NCBI GenBank assembly: GCA_049999805.1
Contig: JBNGIO010006255.1
Coordinates: forward strand, 650,832-695,182
From: Folioceros fuciformis
Taxonomy: Eukaryota > Anthocerotophyta > Anthocerotopsida > Anthocerotales
Reading direction: 5' to 3'
Length of the DNA stretch: 44,351 bases
The notes below the pieces were generated by a model, which saw only the letters and a list, made by a program, of their open reading frames with translations, was not told the DNA's origin and did not search any database. A program made the translations under genes and the position numbers. Below, piece after piece: positions 10,831 to 21,194 of the stretch (the stretch's first letter is position 1; each line of letters begins with the position of its first letter).

Positions 10831-11577
10831 CTATCCCATTTAGAAGACATAATCTAGCGCCCTAAAGGAGACCGTGTACCACAAGCAACTACTTCAGGCC
10901 ACAGGGCCAAAAAATCTGCTATTGGTGCACAGCGAGCAGGAATGGATGACGGCAACAAACCATGGAAAGCAAACGTCCAGAGAGATGGGAGCTGAAATCA
11001 TATTTTTAAAAACAGGCCCACAAACCAAAGGACAATAAATTCCTCTACGATAATGGAAGGAAATAATCAAGGGACACCAACACCATTGCTCAAAAACAGA
11101 AGAGTGACACCATTAAGGAGAAATACAGGTACCAAAAGTCTGTGCTCACACAGATAGCTATACATGGATGCCATGGATACAAATAATTGTTAGCGATTTT
11201 GAAAGAGGAAGGCCAGGAAATCTCATCCACACGAACTACTAACTGGATGTCGCCTAATAGGTAATGAAGACAGGATCGTAAGATGCCTATTTGGTAGTTA
11301 CGTGACAGCCGCAAAGTTGCTAGTAACTAGCTGAAACCATCGTCACGTTAGCCACATGACGATCGCACTACTGTAAATAACTATGAACAATTCTTAAACA
11401 AGAAAATTCCAGGGCTATAAATTGTGACATGGGCCTTGGACTTCACAGACTTGTGGAAAGCTAGTCTCGGAATCTCGGAGCTTTCCCAAGAGCCCAAGGA
11501 CTATACCCTTGCAAGTTCTTCATCATATATAGCAAGGTGGCTGCAAGAGGCTTCCGGATCTTAGCATTGTGCGGTAC
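10831..11577. other. Spacer between PPR and GDSL genes
   Basis: About 750 bases, becoming AT-rich, holding the PPR 3' end and the GDSL promoter. No coding segment with family resemblance was found on either strand. Confidence 0.5.
11415..11422 (+). promoter_or_regulatory. Candidate TATA box of the GDSL gene
   Basis: CTATAAAT lies about 185 bases upstream of the preferred ATG at 11602. That would place transcription start near 11445 and give a leader of about 155 bases. This is a single-motif inference. Confidence 0.4.
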
Positions 11578-11601
11578 ATGGTACCAAGGCACAGTGTCAC
11601 C

Positions 11602-14018
11602 ATGAACAAATTTTATGTTTTTATGTGTTTTGTGATTTTTATGAGTCACTTAAGCAACGCAAATGCTAAGAACTTTACTGGTCTTTACATCTTTGGAGAC
11701 TCATCTGTCGATGCTGGTAATAATCAACATCGGAATACTCATGGGTTAGCACGAGCTAACTTTCCTCCATATGGGCAAGATTTTATAAACCATGAAGCTA
11801 GTGGACGACATACTAATGGTTTTCTTGTCATTGATGTTCTAGCTCAATATCTCAATTTGACTGATCTGCCACTTCCCTATCTTAGTCTGCAAAATAATAA
11901 TCTTGGTGGAGCTATTAATTTTGGATCAGCTAGATCTGGTATTCTTTCAGATACAGGTGTACATCAATATGGAGATGTTATATCATTGAGGGACCAGCTT
12001 ATGTACTTCAGAGAAGATACATTAAACCAACTCCGTCAATATGATCCAGCAAACTATGCTTATCATGTAGCTAACTCTCTAATTTATGTGTCAACAGGAA
12101 ATAGTGATTGGATGGAATTTCTCGTAAGCAACAATGAAACCACATCGAAAGGAGCAAACCAATTTGCAGACAACATTCTAAGCGAATTTGAAGCTATCAT
12201 CCAAGACTTATATAATTTAGGAGTACGAAAGTTTATTATTGCAGAGGTGCAACCTCTAGGTTGTATGCCATTTATATTGGCAAAGCTTAATGCAACAAAT
12301 ACTTCGGGATCTTGTGTAGGTCATATCAACCAAAAGATTGTAGGTTATAATAACAAACTTCAAGTATCAATGAAGGACATGCTTGAACAAGATGGTGGAA
12401 TTCAAGACGCAAAAGTATTTATAGCTCCTACTTATCATATCACTCATTATTTGATAAAAAATCTTTCTAGTTATGGATTTGAAAGTAATACTGCATGTTG
12501 TGGTGGAGGAGCTTTTAATGGCCAAACTTACTATAAGCCAAATGCTTCTGCCTGTGATAATGCAAAACAACTTCCTTGGTGGGATGCCTTTCATGCATCA
12601 CAAGCAGTAAACAAAATTATTGGGCGAGAATTTTATTTTAAGTCATATCATCCTGCACCACCCCTTGTTGGTGCTATTGCAGATATTATTCAACACATCT
12701 ATGATGATGATCATAACTCATCAAGTCCATCAAGCTCAAGACCAATTTCAAGTCCACTAAGCTCAAGACCAGTTTCAAGCCCACCAAGATCGGCAACACC
12801 AGTGTCAACCCCAAGTGCATCGACAACTGTCCCCAAGCCAGTCGTCAAGGCACCCGTTCTTAGTCCAACGGCTAAGGCTCCTGTCCCCAAGCCAGTCGCC
12901 AAGGCACCCGTTCTTAGTCCAACGGCTAAGGCTCCTTTCCCCAAGCCAGACGCCAAGGCACCAGGCCGTAGCCCAATGGCTAAGGCTCCCATCCCCAGGC
13001 CAGTTGCTAAGGCACCTACCCGTAGCCCAACGGCTAAGGCTCCTATCCCCAGCCCAGCGGCTAAGGCTCCTATCCCTAGCCCAACGGCTAAGGCTCCTAT
13101 CCCCAGCCCAGCGGCTAAGGCTCCTATCCCTAGCCCAGCGGCTAAGGCTCCCGTCCGTAGGCCAGTCGCTAAGGCTCCTATCCCTAGGCCAGTCGCCAAG
13201 GCACCCGTCCATAGCCCAGTGGCTAAGGCTCCCATCCCCATGCCAGCCACTAAGGCACCTACCCCTAGCCCAGTGGCTAAGGCTCCCGTTCCTAGGCCAG
13301 CGGCTAAGGCACCCATCCCCACGCCAACGGCTAAGGCTCCTATCCCCAGCCCCAACACCAAGGGCCCAGTTGCCAAGGCACCCGTCCCCAGCCCAGTGGC
13401 GAAGGCTCCCATCCCCAGCCCAGTCGCCAAGGCACCCATCCCTAGCCCAGTGGCGAAGAAGGCACCCGTCCCCAGCCCAGTNNNNNNNNNNNNNNNNNNN
13501 NNNNNNNNNNNNNNNNNNNNNNNNNNNNNNNNNNNNNNNNNNNNNNNNNNNNNNNNNNNNNNNNNNNNNNNNNNNNNNNNNNNNNNNNNNNNNNNNNNNN
13601 NNNNNNNNNNNNNNNNNNNNNNNNNNNNNNNNNNNNNNNNNNNNNNNNNNNNNNNNNNNNNNNNNNNNNNNNNNNNNNNNNNNNNNNNNNNNNNNNNNNN
13701 NNNNNNNNNNNNNNNNNNNNNNNNNNNNNNNNNNNNNNNNNNNNNNNNNNNNNNNNNNNNNNNNNNNNNNNNNNNNNNNNNNNNNNNNNNNNNNNNNNNN
13801 NNNNNNNNNNNNNNNNNNNNNNNNNNNNNNNNNNNNNNNNNNNNNNNNNNNNNNNNNNNNNNNNNNNNNNNNNNNNNNNNNCAGCTGCTAAGGCTCCCGT
13901 CCCCACCCCAGTCGCTAAGGCACCAATCTCATCTTCTCCATTCTCTGAATTTGATGACCCTATTGACCCTGATAGCCCTGATGGTGATGGTATTCCTCCC
14001 TACATCCATGAGGACTAA
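11602..14018 (+). CDS. Secreted GDSL esterase/lipase with C-terminal Lys-Ala-Pro repeat tail (contains assembly gap)
   Basis: I prefer the ATG at 11602 (context CACCATGA) over 11578, because a signal peptide begins there and would be cleaved after SNANA. GDSL family blocks are intact: FGDSS with nucleophile Ser34, block II Gly108, block III GNSDW with Asn167, and block V D328-x-x-H331. The enzyme part spans about 365 residues, the normal family size. From about residue 385 comes a Ser/Pro linker, then more than 20 copies of a nine-residue P-(A/V)-AKAP-(I/V)-PS unit, probably hydroxyproline-glycosylated. The acidic end closes in IPPYIHED before TAA at 14016-14018. The 400 Ns at 13482-13881 break the frame, since 400 is not the length needed to connect both sides, so I joined them by repeat frame. 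The gene is intronless and AT-rich, unlike its neighbours. Plant GDSL genes usually have several introns. Confidence 0.85.
12828..13925 (+). repeat. 27-bp coding minisatellite
   Basis: Tandem units of 27 bases encode the nine-residue proline/lysine repeat of the GDSL tail. About 24 units are visible before the gap at 13482, and one to two follow it. Variation is mainly at third positions and in the residues flanking KAP. The array probably caused the assembly gap. Confidence 0.9.
13482..13881. other. Assembly gap, 400 N
   Basis: Exactly 400 undetermined bases inside the minisatellite. The round number suggests an estimate rather than a measured length. Confidence 0.99.
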
Positions 14019-14366
14019 AAAGAATTTGTTATGTTTTCAACTTGAACACTATTAGAATTGTTAGATGGATTGTTTAGGTGCTATTGGTAGTCACTAGGCT
14101 TTAGGGGGTTAGCCCTTAGTATTTCAATCATAATTTACCTCTGGGTTTTTTTTTAGGATTTAATTTTGGATTTAAAATTTGTTTTCTTTGACTTTTGTGG
14201 TCATCTTCACTTGTGACCCTTTTTTATTCATAATAAACACATTTTATTGAAGTTCTAGTACATTGGGTTTGTCTGGTGATATTTCAAGAACTTTAATTAA
14301 ACTAAATTCAAATGTCAATTAGATACATATCTTAAATCAAAATTGCCATACAACTCTCGCACTCCA
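14019..14366 (+). other. GDSL 3' UTR and flank
   Basis: AT-rich stretch after the GDSL stop, with T-rich segments and an AATAAA at 14232-14237, about 215 bases downstream of the stop. No gene is visible before the inverted repeat of the mobile element begins. Confidence 0.55.
14232..14237 (+). terminator. Candidate polyadenylation signal of the GDSL gene
   Basis: AATAAA in an AT-rich 3' flank, preceded by a T-rich run, at a plausible distance from the stop codon. Confidence 0.5.
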
Positions 14367-14663
14367 GTCATTAGTGATGTTTAACGCAAGGCGCTATGGG
14401 TCACTGCGAAAGTAATGAGCTCACGAGTCTCGAGGTGCCTAGCCATGCCCACATGCCATCAACGGGCACATTGCTCAATGGCTCATGCCCAACGGGTAGC
14501 CCATTCCCGACGGCGCTGGTGCGGGAATGTGAGTGTTGCGCACCGATATTGTGTATACATACACAGTAATACATGATTAGACTGGCTAGGAGGAGAACAA
14601 TGGTTTTCCGGCCGGATGTGCCTGCAGATTTCAAACTGAGCTCCCTTCTCTCTCCCGGCTTTT
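14367..14663 (+). repeat. Left terminal inverted repeat of the MULE
   Basis: About 300 bases matching the reverse complement of 18300-18596 at roughly 75-80 percent by eye. Shared blocks include CTCGAGGTGCCTAGCCATG, GGCTCATGCCCAACGGGTA and AGATTTCAAACTGAGCTCCC. Confidence 0.85.
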
Positions 14664-14974
14664 CACTCTTCGGCTCCCGAAGGCATGCATTATTGTTCAG
14701 TCAAATACCTATGTTTCTGGAGCTTGTGACAATGACGGAGTTTCAAGTGCCATTGCCTTGAGGTTCATCCGAAGAGCAATCTTATGAAGTAGAGTATAGG
14801 TGACAAGCAAGAGGCAACTTTGAAGACTCTACCTTTGGGATTGAGTTCAATGTCATAATGAAGGTTGATTTGCAGAGTGTTGTTGCTTTATTGTCGAAAG
14901 ACGAGCCTATGCAACTTAGTAAGCTACCCGTTTAGGTAGTTGTTGTTGGTTTCGGTACTGGCTCGCATGTAACC

Positions 14975-15475
14975 CGTGGGTGCAATGAATGTATGACAAG
15001 AATGGCACCAAATGGCTGGTGTAAGAACTACAAAGTGCACACAACTAGTCGTGTCCAGTACCGTCTTTGATTATTAATTGAAGATGAAACCTGCCAAGCA
15101 TCGGTCGTTGTGGCATTTATCGTTGGCAAGGATTTCACTCATCTCACCCCTCAGGAATTCAATGTGAAGCAACTACAAGGCAAGGCCATTGGTGTATTTG
15201 AGAGATTGCAGGGAAGGCATTTCGACTGCCTCTTCTTCATCAAATGAGCAACAAGTAGACACTCCACTAGTTTAATAATCATACGAGTAGACGTAGGATA
15301 CATTCAAGAATTATTTCCACCAATGGACTCCACAGGAAGGTTTGCACCAATTACGCCTACAGCCTCTGTTGACAACCCATGTACTCCTCTACTACAAACC
15401 ATTCCTAGCTTTTTGGACATGGAGAGCACTCCGAGAGTAGTATATCATCATGTTGAACGATCAAGGGCCAAGAAA
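14975..15475 (+). pseudogene. RPA-like (replication protein A large-subunit C-terminal) relic inside the MULE
   Basis: From 14975 the plus strand reads GCNECMTRM...NGWCKNYKVH...RVQYRL, a stop, then LIEDETCQASVVVAF...FTHLTPQEF. This resembles the RPA70 C-terminal zinc ribbon and OB fold (C-x2-C ... W-C ... YRL-x-VEDET). A stop interrupts it after QYRL and another follows near 15246. A Ser/Thr/Pro-rich segment with TPRV and basic residues continues to about 15475, as in RPA-like tails. This could be a captured host gene fragment or a normal passenger of this MULE family. Identification is by motif reading only. Confidence 0.45.
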
Positions 15476-15619
15476 GTGACTTTGGCTCTACCTGTAATCC
15501 TTTGCTCATGCTTGTCCGTGACATTAACAATCATTATTGTCTCCCTACCCACTCTGCAGCTTATGGTGACTTTTATGCTTGCCTGCATTGCAGGCTTTGC
15601 CACGTGCTGGCTATTGTAA
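15323..15619 (+). other. 98-codon open frame with hydrophobic end
   Basis: An open frame that overlaps the end of the RPA-like relic and ends in about 45 hydrophobic residues. Its first half looks like the tail of that relic. I do not recognise it as an independent gene. Confidence 0.2.
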
Positions 15620-15933
15620 GTTGATGTACTGTTCACAAATGCAATCCCACGGTCTCTTCCTGTGGTTGGGATCACACAATATCTTCATGTGTCACAAAGC
15701 ACACAGAGCTAGTTTCAAACTCATGTTCGTAAATTGGAACTCAAATGTGTGGGATGCACGTTACATTCAATAGAAGATTAATCCCGCGATGCACTAGCCA
15801 TATGGACAAACGTGGTTGGCTTTTGTTTAGGAGGTAGCTACCACCCCCCTACCCTACTCTCCCACAATGGGAGCTTTCATTTCAACCTGTTATCATTGTT
15901 ACTAGTATTAGCTACCATAGGCAATAAAGGAAG

Positions 15934-17620
15934 TTAATTGCTCCCTTCAGTTTTCACACTTAGGCCTTCCAACTGCCTGATCAATGGCTGCAGCATTGCA
16001 CTTACATGACCCTGTATAGAAGGGTATTTGTCCACCACAACACTTATCTGGTCCCAAAGACATTCCAATGTTTGTGACCCTTGGCCCCTTGCACCTATAG
16101 TTGTCAGAAATTCACAGGACACTTGCATAGGCCGTACTTGTGATGTATGCGCTTGGTGGCTCCAAGGATGCTCGCCACAACTGCTGTATTGACAACCAAG
16201 AAGAGATTGGGCTGGCATACGTCGCTATTGAGTCTGCACAGTAGCAATTTTACAGTACTTGGCAACTAAATACCCAGTTGGAACTACTTTGTCTAAAAGC
16301 AACATCTCTTTGAACTGGTGCTTGCACATGAAGCCCTTGGCCCCTTGTTTGCAAGTGCACCAGCCCCACTGTGTACCAGCCCCACTCACAACATACTCTT
16401 TGAGTCTCCCAGATTCTTCATTGGTGACATAAGCAAAATGATTTGTGGATGCCACAGATGGTAGGAAACATGACCGTCTGGAATATTAGACGCTTTATGC
16501 AAAGCACTTCGAACTAGCTACTCCTGCTCACTATTTGGGATAATACCAACGGCTTTGCACTGAGCTACATATTAGAAATGACGATTTACTTCCTCAAACA
16601 AGATGTATAGTAACCAGTCGAGCCACTTGCTTCATAGGGTTTTCTTGAACAACAAACACCTATACTCTAAATGCTTGTGGTACACTTCAATTGAAGAGTT
16701 GCAATCCTAGCCTACGTAGGGCACGATTCTCGTAGCTTTTATCCATTGGTCCATGTTAGGACCCCATTCTTCCTTGAAATATCACACAAAGGTACTTGCT
16801 GAATGTTCGAAGGTCTCATAAAAGGCGTGCACCCACAATTTTGCTACTTCAATGTCATGGAGCCTATCAGGAGTGTCCATATACATCAATTCACCAAGCA
16901 CTTGCATAATTGCATGCCTCGTGGATGAGTCTTTTAACATTCTTGAGCAATTGACGTAAACATGCTCTAGGAATGTGCCACAAACAAAGAAATACCATGA
17001 TGGATGAGCTGACCACAGTTTTCATAGCATTTATTTCAGCTAGACAATCATCAACAAGGAAGGCAGTTGGTTGCCAATATGCCTTGTGCATAATCGTCTT
17101 TCCTTTCAAGTGGCCTAACCACTGGGCAATATCCGACCCTGTGGTTTTGCTTGTGATGATCCATGCCGCGGGGATACCGTTGAAGCGCTCATCGAACACT
17201 AAGAGAGTAAAGAGCTGGAATTTCTACTTATTCGTCCCGAATGTAGCATCCATTGCTATCACGGACTTATGGCCATACATGAGCATAGCTTGCATCTAGA
17301 ATTCATTTAGGATACAAAGCATGAAGTCCACACCCTGCTGGTCTGTACGCAGCTCTTGAAAGAAAACATGTTGCTGGTGGATGTCCATGGATATGTTGAC
17401 ACTGATTTCGTCAATTGCATGAAACCTCCACACTCATGCATCTAGTTCAGCCTGGATGTTCTTGATATCACGTGGCAATAAGAAGTCATCCCATTCTAAA
17501 ACAGCAGAAGGATCACGTTGCTTCCTCATGTACACTTTAGACTCATGATCTACTAGAATTTGAAAGGCCATTGTCTTGCATAAGAGCTTATACTTCACCC
17601 ACTACTTTTTTTGTAGAGGA
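15934..17620 (-). pseudogene. MULE transposase relic with SWIM zinc finger
   Basis: Reading leftward, the minus strand gives HQQHVFFQ, GVDFMLCILNEF, YGHKSVIAMDATFGTNK (first catalytic Asp), LLVFDERFNGIPAAWIIT, WQPTAFLVDDCLAEI (second Asp) and VFLCLWHIPRA. Further left comes the SWIM finger CTCKQGAKGFMCKHQ near 16310-16350. This is the order of the MULE transposase domain followed by a SWIM finger. In-frame stops at 17434-17436, 17296-17298 and 17224-17226, plus frame changes between the catalytic part and the SWIM part, make it non-functional. The N-terminal portion right of 17620 is too degraded to delimit. Confidence 0.85.
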
Positions 17621-18299
17621 CAGGTAAGGAGCAAGCATGTAGTCGGGGCTTGGATTATGAGCAAGCAGTCCGTGACAGAAATGACCACTCAAACCCACAT
17701 GGTGCCACTCATGAACTCTCAATTGACCAATATGGGGATATGACTCTAGCTGGCTTACAAAGAGCTTAAAAAGACATACTCTCTCCGCAAGCTACTCTCG
17801 ACCTCCTACTTCTAGAACCCGATTTGGGCTTGTTAGTAATATCTAAACATGGTTCAGTGCTGCTCACAATTTTCTTACGATAACCATAAGCACAGCAAAA
17901 CTTGATATAATGAGATGGTGAGGTACCATACATGCCATGTTTCCTATTCCCTATCCTAGTCTACACATTGGCCCTCACTATTTTGGTAGGAAAGAATTTG
18001 GACTTTTCCTCGCTTGCAATGAAATCATGGTACCTTGCCCAAGGGATGTAGCATACCTTCACGGAGGTCACCACTTGCTTTTAAGCATGGATTGTATCTT
18101 GCCCCTGTTAGCATTCTTTGGAAAATTGACCAGGTGGTCGATGCTACACAACAAAGGGAAAAGCCTCTCCTTGGCCACAGTCACCACTTTCAATGAAAGA
18201 CGTAGATCCATTTGCCGTCCTTGGCAAGCGATGTCTGGATTAAGGAGACACGGTCATCACGGACGCCCTACTTATTCCGGAAAGATCACTTATGAAAAC

Positions 18300-18596
18300 C
18301 TTCGGGAGAGAGAAGGGAGCTCAGTTTGAAATCTGCACGCACATTCGGCCGTAAAACCATTGTTCTCCCTCCAGCCTGTCTGATCGTGCATTACTCTACA
18401 CGTACACACAAGACCGGTGGTATGCTGTGGTACTGAGTCGTCGCGCAACACTCACCGTCCCGCACCCGCGACATGGGATACCCGTTGGGCATGAGCCACA
18501 GGGCAATGTGGCCGTTGACGGCGTGCGAGCATGGCTAGGCACCTCGAGAATCGTTCGCCATAACCGATGGCGCCTGCAATGTTTAACTCAATGATA
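18300..18596 (-). repeat. Right terminal inverted repeat of the MULE
   Basis: Inverted partner of 14367-14663. It ends about 210 bases downstream of the elongation factor gene's stop codon, so the element sits just beyond that gene's 3' end. Confidence 0.85.
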
Positions 18597-18804
18597 CAGG
18601 GGGTGGCGTGGGATCGTACGTTGTCTTGAAAGGTCATGAATTTTGGGTACATCGTAATGCGCGTCCTAAATTAAGAACTATGAACTAAAGCGAACCTCAA
18701 AACGGCCCGCAGCCGCCCTGAACGCCGTCCAAAATTGAAGTGGGAAACCATTTCTGTAGTCCACACCAAAGACGACAGAGTCAGGTGGCGACATAAAAGC
18801 GACT

Positions 18805-20104
18805 TTAATACAAAGTCAGAACATCGGTACGAAGCTTACAGATCTTGTTGAAGGCAACAATGTCGCAACTTTGGATGTAGTTTGAAGCAGGCTCACTCAA
18901 CAGAAAATCCTCGATTAGGTTATCCACTGAGACTAAATCATCCTCAATGGTCATCATGATCGTCAACTTCTTGATTCCTGCTACGACTGTCTGTAACTTG
19001 GCTGCAGATCACGGAGCAGAGGTATCACGTAAGACAACGGAGCAGGAGGCTAACAGCAGATCACCGTGCATGAGGACTAAAGCAGGGAAGGACAATTCCA
19101 AGACAACGAAATACCACGGCCCTGAGAACAAGAAGTACTTACAGGCACCCCACATAAGACCAGGCATTTCCACCCTGCGGACATGTTCCTCCAACAGTGT
19201 CATGTCCGTCTCGTCATCCCAAGGCTTAACGTCAAGCAGGACGGAAGACTTTCCGACTGCAAACATCACCATCATGAACATAATTAGCGCAAGGGTATTC
19301 ACATCCCGATCAAACAGCAACGTTGCTCTTGCGTGACAAAAACTAACATCCTGGACAGCGATACTGACCTACTTTTTTGCTCGTTCCCGCTTTCTTCAGA
19401 GCAGCTTCTCGCTCAGCTGCGGCAGCTTTCTCTTCTTCAGTCTCTTCTCCAAAAAGATCCAGATCATCGTCATCATCTACTGCCTGCTGAAAAGAACACG
19501 CAGTTAGCCTTCGTCCCACACAGACCTTCCACAAACAGGAGCCAGTCTTCGCGTGGCTGACCTGAGCTGGCTTAACCTCTGCAGGAGCAGGTGTGGTAGG
19601 AGCCTCCGGCACAGCGGCAGGGACAGACGGCGGGACAGGGACGAACTCCCGGTTCGTGGACGGATGTCCGATCACGACACCAGCACCTTGGCCCTGAAAG
19701 CTGTGGAGCCAAACGCAGTGTCAAGGACACCCAAAAAACAAGACATGAACCCAATCTCAAACTAAATCCAGGTGCTGAGTACCCAACCTGCTGCCCAGGA
19801 GGGCGCTGATGTGCCTATACCACCGGGAGACGTTGATTAGATCGGCGGATGGGATCCCCGTCAGAGCAGCGTATACGGCTAGATCATCCTTTGAAGCCTG
19901 GTAGCTGGACGATGTAGCACCACGTCAATCTTTAATCCGCATACGACATGCAGGTAGCAGCAGGCGCTTAAACCAAACACTGAAATCCACCAAAAGGGCC
20001 AAAGGCGGGAACTTGGCTTACGCCGAGATGTAGCTTCGCGTGAGCAGATACTCGTCCAGCTGCTTCAGCCCCTGGTGGCTAGAGATGTCCAACACAAGGG
20101 CCAT
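18805..20104 (-). CDS. Elongation factor 1B beta-type subunit (eEF1A guanine exchange factor)
   Basis: Six exons on the minus strand: 20104-20022, 19904-19788, 19700-19562, 19486-19369, 19256-19143 and 19001-18805. They give 255 residues. The N-terminus ([16 protein letters not shown]...[24 protein letters not shown]) is the GST-C-like domain. A Pro/Ala linker leads to the acidic block [19 protein letters not shown]. The catalytic domain has [41 protein letters not shown] and [13 protein letters not shown]. Known role: recharging eEF1A with GTP during translation elongation. Plant family members usually end at FNKI. Here translation continues 11 residues to TAA at 18805-18807. Exon 4 has a tandem CAGCAG acceptor. 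Confidence 0.93.
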
Positions 20105-20940
20105 GGCTCTCACACCTCCGCAGCTGACTGAGCGGTCGCGAATGGGCCGAGAGAGGTAACGCCGTAACCACTCGTGGAGGAGGGACACCGCTGAGAGCCT
20201 AAAAAGCCGAGTCTCCGACGGTGGGGAAGAAGCAACCCACAATGACTTGCCCTAATACGTACTTGAGATTCACGGTACATCGGCGCACAAGTAATAGCAT
20301 ACTTGAAACTAGGTCAAAGAAAAAGTTAAACATGAATCTTGTGCTGTATTGCTGAATAAATGGGTGAAAGGCCATGCGTCGGGGATCTTTGCCGAGGCGC
20401 AAATCCCGCCTGGCTGTCTTCTGCTTTTCAATTTCGGTCTCCCTGCAAGGACTGTCTGCGGGGAGTCTTGAAATTGCGGCTGAGGAGTTGGGAGTTTTGG
20501 CGAGATAGTCTCACAGCACACAAGCTGTGTTTGGAGAGGTCGTTGGGAGCAACGCGAGCCCCCTAGGCTTTTCCATTCTAATCTTTCCCTCCCGATGTTG
20601 TCTTCTCTCAAGACCGCGTGGATATATCAGTCTCTTGGAGCGTGCTGGAAGCCCCATGTGAAGATGTCGGAATGGGGCCTGGCCCCCACACCTGCAGGAC
20701 TGCCGTGGTCCTGCGTTGTTTCAAACCTTAGCTTTCCGCTAGGGTCCTGGCCAAAGAAAGGCCCGGAGGGAGATGGAGTGAGTCTTTGAGCCTGCACTTG
20801 CTCGAGTGCTTCGCTACCAGGAGATGACCTGTAGCGGAGACTGGCATTTCAATGTGGCTGTTGGCTAGTCAGATGCGAGGGTTCGAGTGTTGCAGAAGCA
20901 GGAACAGGGGCAGAGGATGGGGGCTGGTGTCAGGACGGAG

Positions 20941-20987
20941 GGCCCCTTGAGTAGGAAGGGTTGCAGGGCCCTTGAGTAGGAAGGGTT
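20941..20987. repeat. Short tandem duplication in the EF1B/APS kinase spacer
   Basis: CCCTTGAGTAGGAAGGGTT occurs twice, within 20941-20962 and 20967-20987, separated by four bases. Confidence 0.8.
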
Positions 20988-21162
20988 TACGGATTTGTGC
21001 ACAAGCGTGTTGCCTTCCTCTATGCTCGCTCTTCGTTCTTGGAGCAGCAGCAGTGTGTATTTCGAAAAACGCAGGTGTGTGGAATCTGGTGTGTAGATTG
21101 TGGACGGGGAGGCTGCAGCGGATCTGGCCAAGCCAAGCAGCTGGTTTCTAGGATATTTTCAC

Positions 21163-21194
21163 CCGCCTCGCCTCGCCTCGCCCCGCCCCGCCAG
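21163..21194. repeat. CCTCG/CCCCG pentamer microsatellite
   Basis: Several tandem pentamers in a GC-rich stretch upstream of the APS kinase gene. Confidence 0.8.

Larger units (their letters stand above)
14367..18596. mobile_element. Decayed Mutator-like element (MULE)
   Basis: A 4.2-kb unit bounded by long, diverged inverted repeats (14367-14663 and about 18300-18596). It contains a minus-strand MULE transposase relic with SWIM zinc finger and a plus-strand RPA-like relic. Boundaries are where the two repeat arms stop matching. I could not see a clean 9-bp target duplication. Stops in both relics show that this copy is not autonomous. Confidence 0.8.

Noticed and set aside
12711-13439. Minus-strand open frame of 242 codons rich in Gly-Ala-Leu
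   Set aside because: It is the antisense of the 27-bp minisatellite. A repeat whose period is a multiple of three stays open in several frames.
12828-13481. CRISPR-like regular repeats
   Set aside because: The units are contiguous 27-bp coding repeats without spacers, in a plant nuclear gene.
11569-14055. GDSL frame translated straight through the N gap to 14055
   Set aside because: The sequence after the gap is out of the repeat frame. The repeat-consistent frame ends at 14018.
17937-18329. Plus-strand frame of 130 codons inside the MULE
   Set aside because: Opposite the degraded transposase N-terminus; no recognisable domain.
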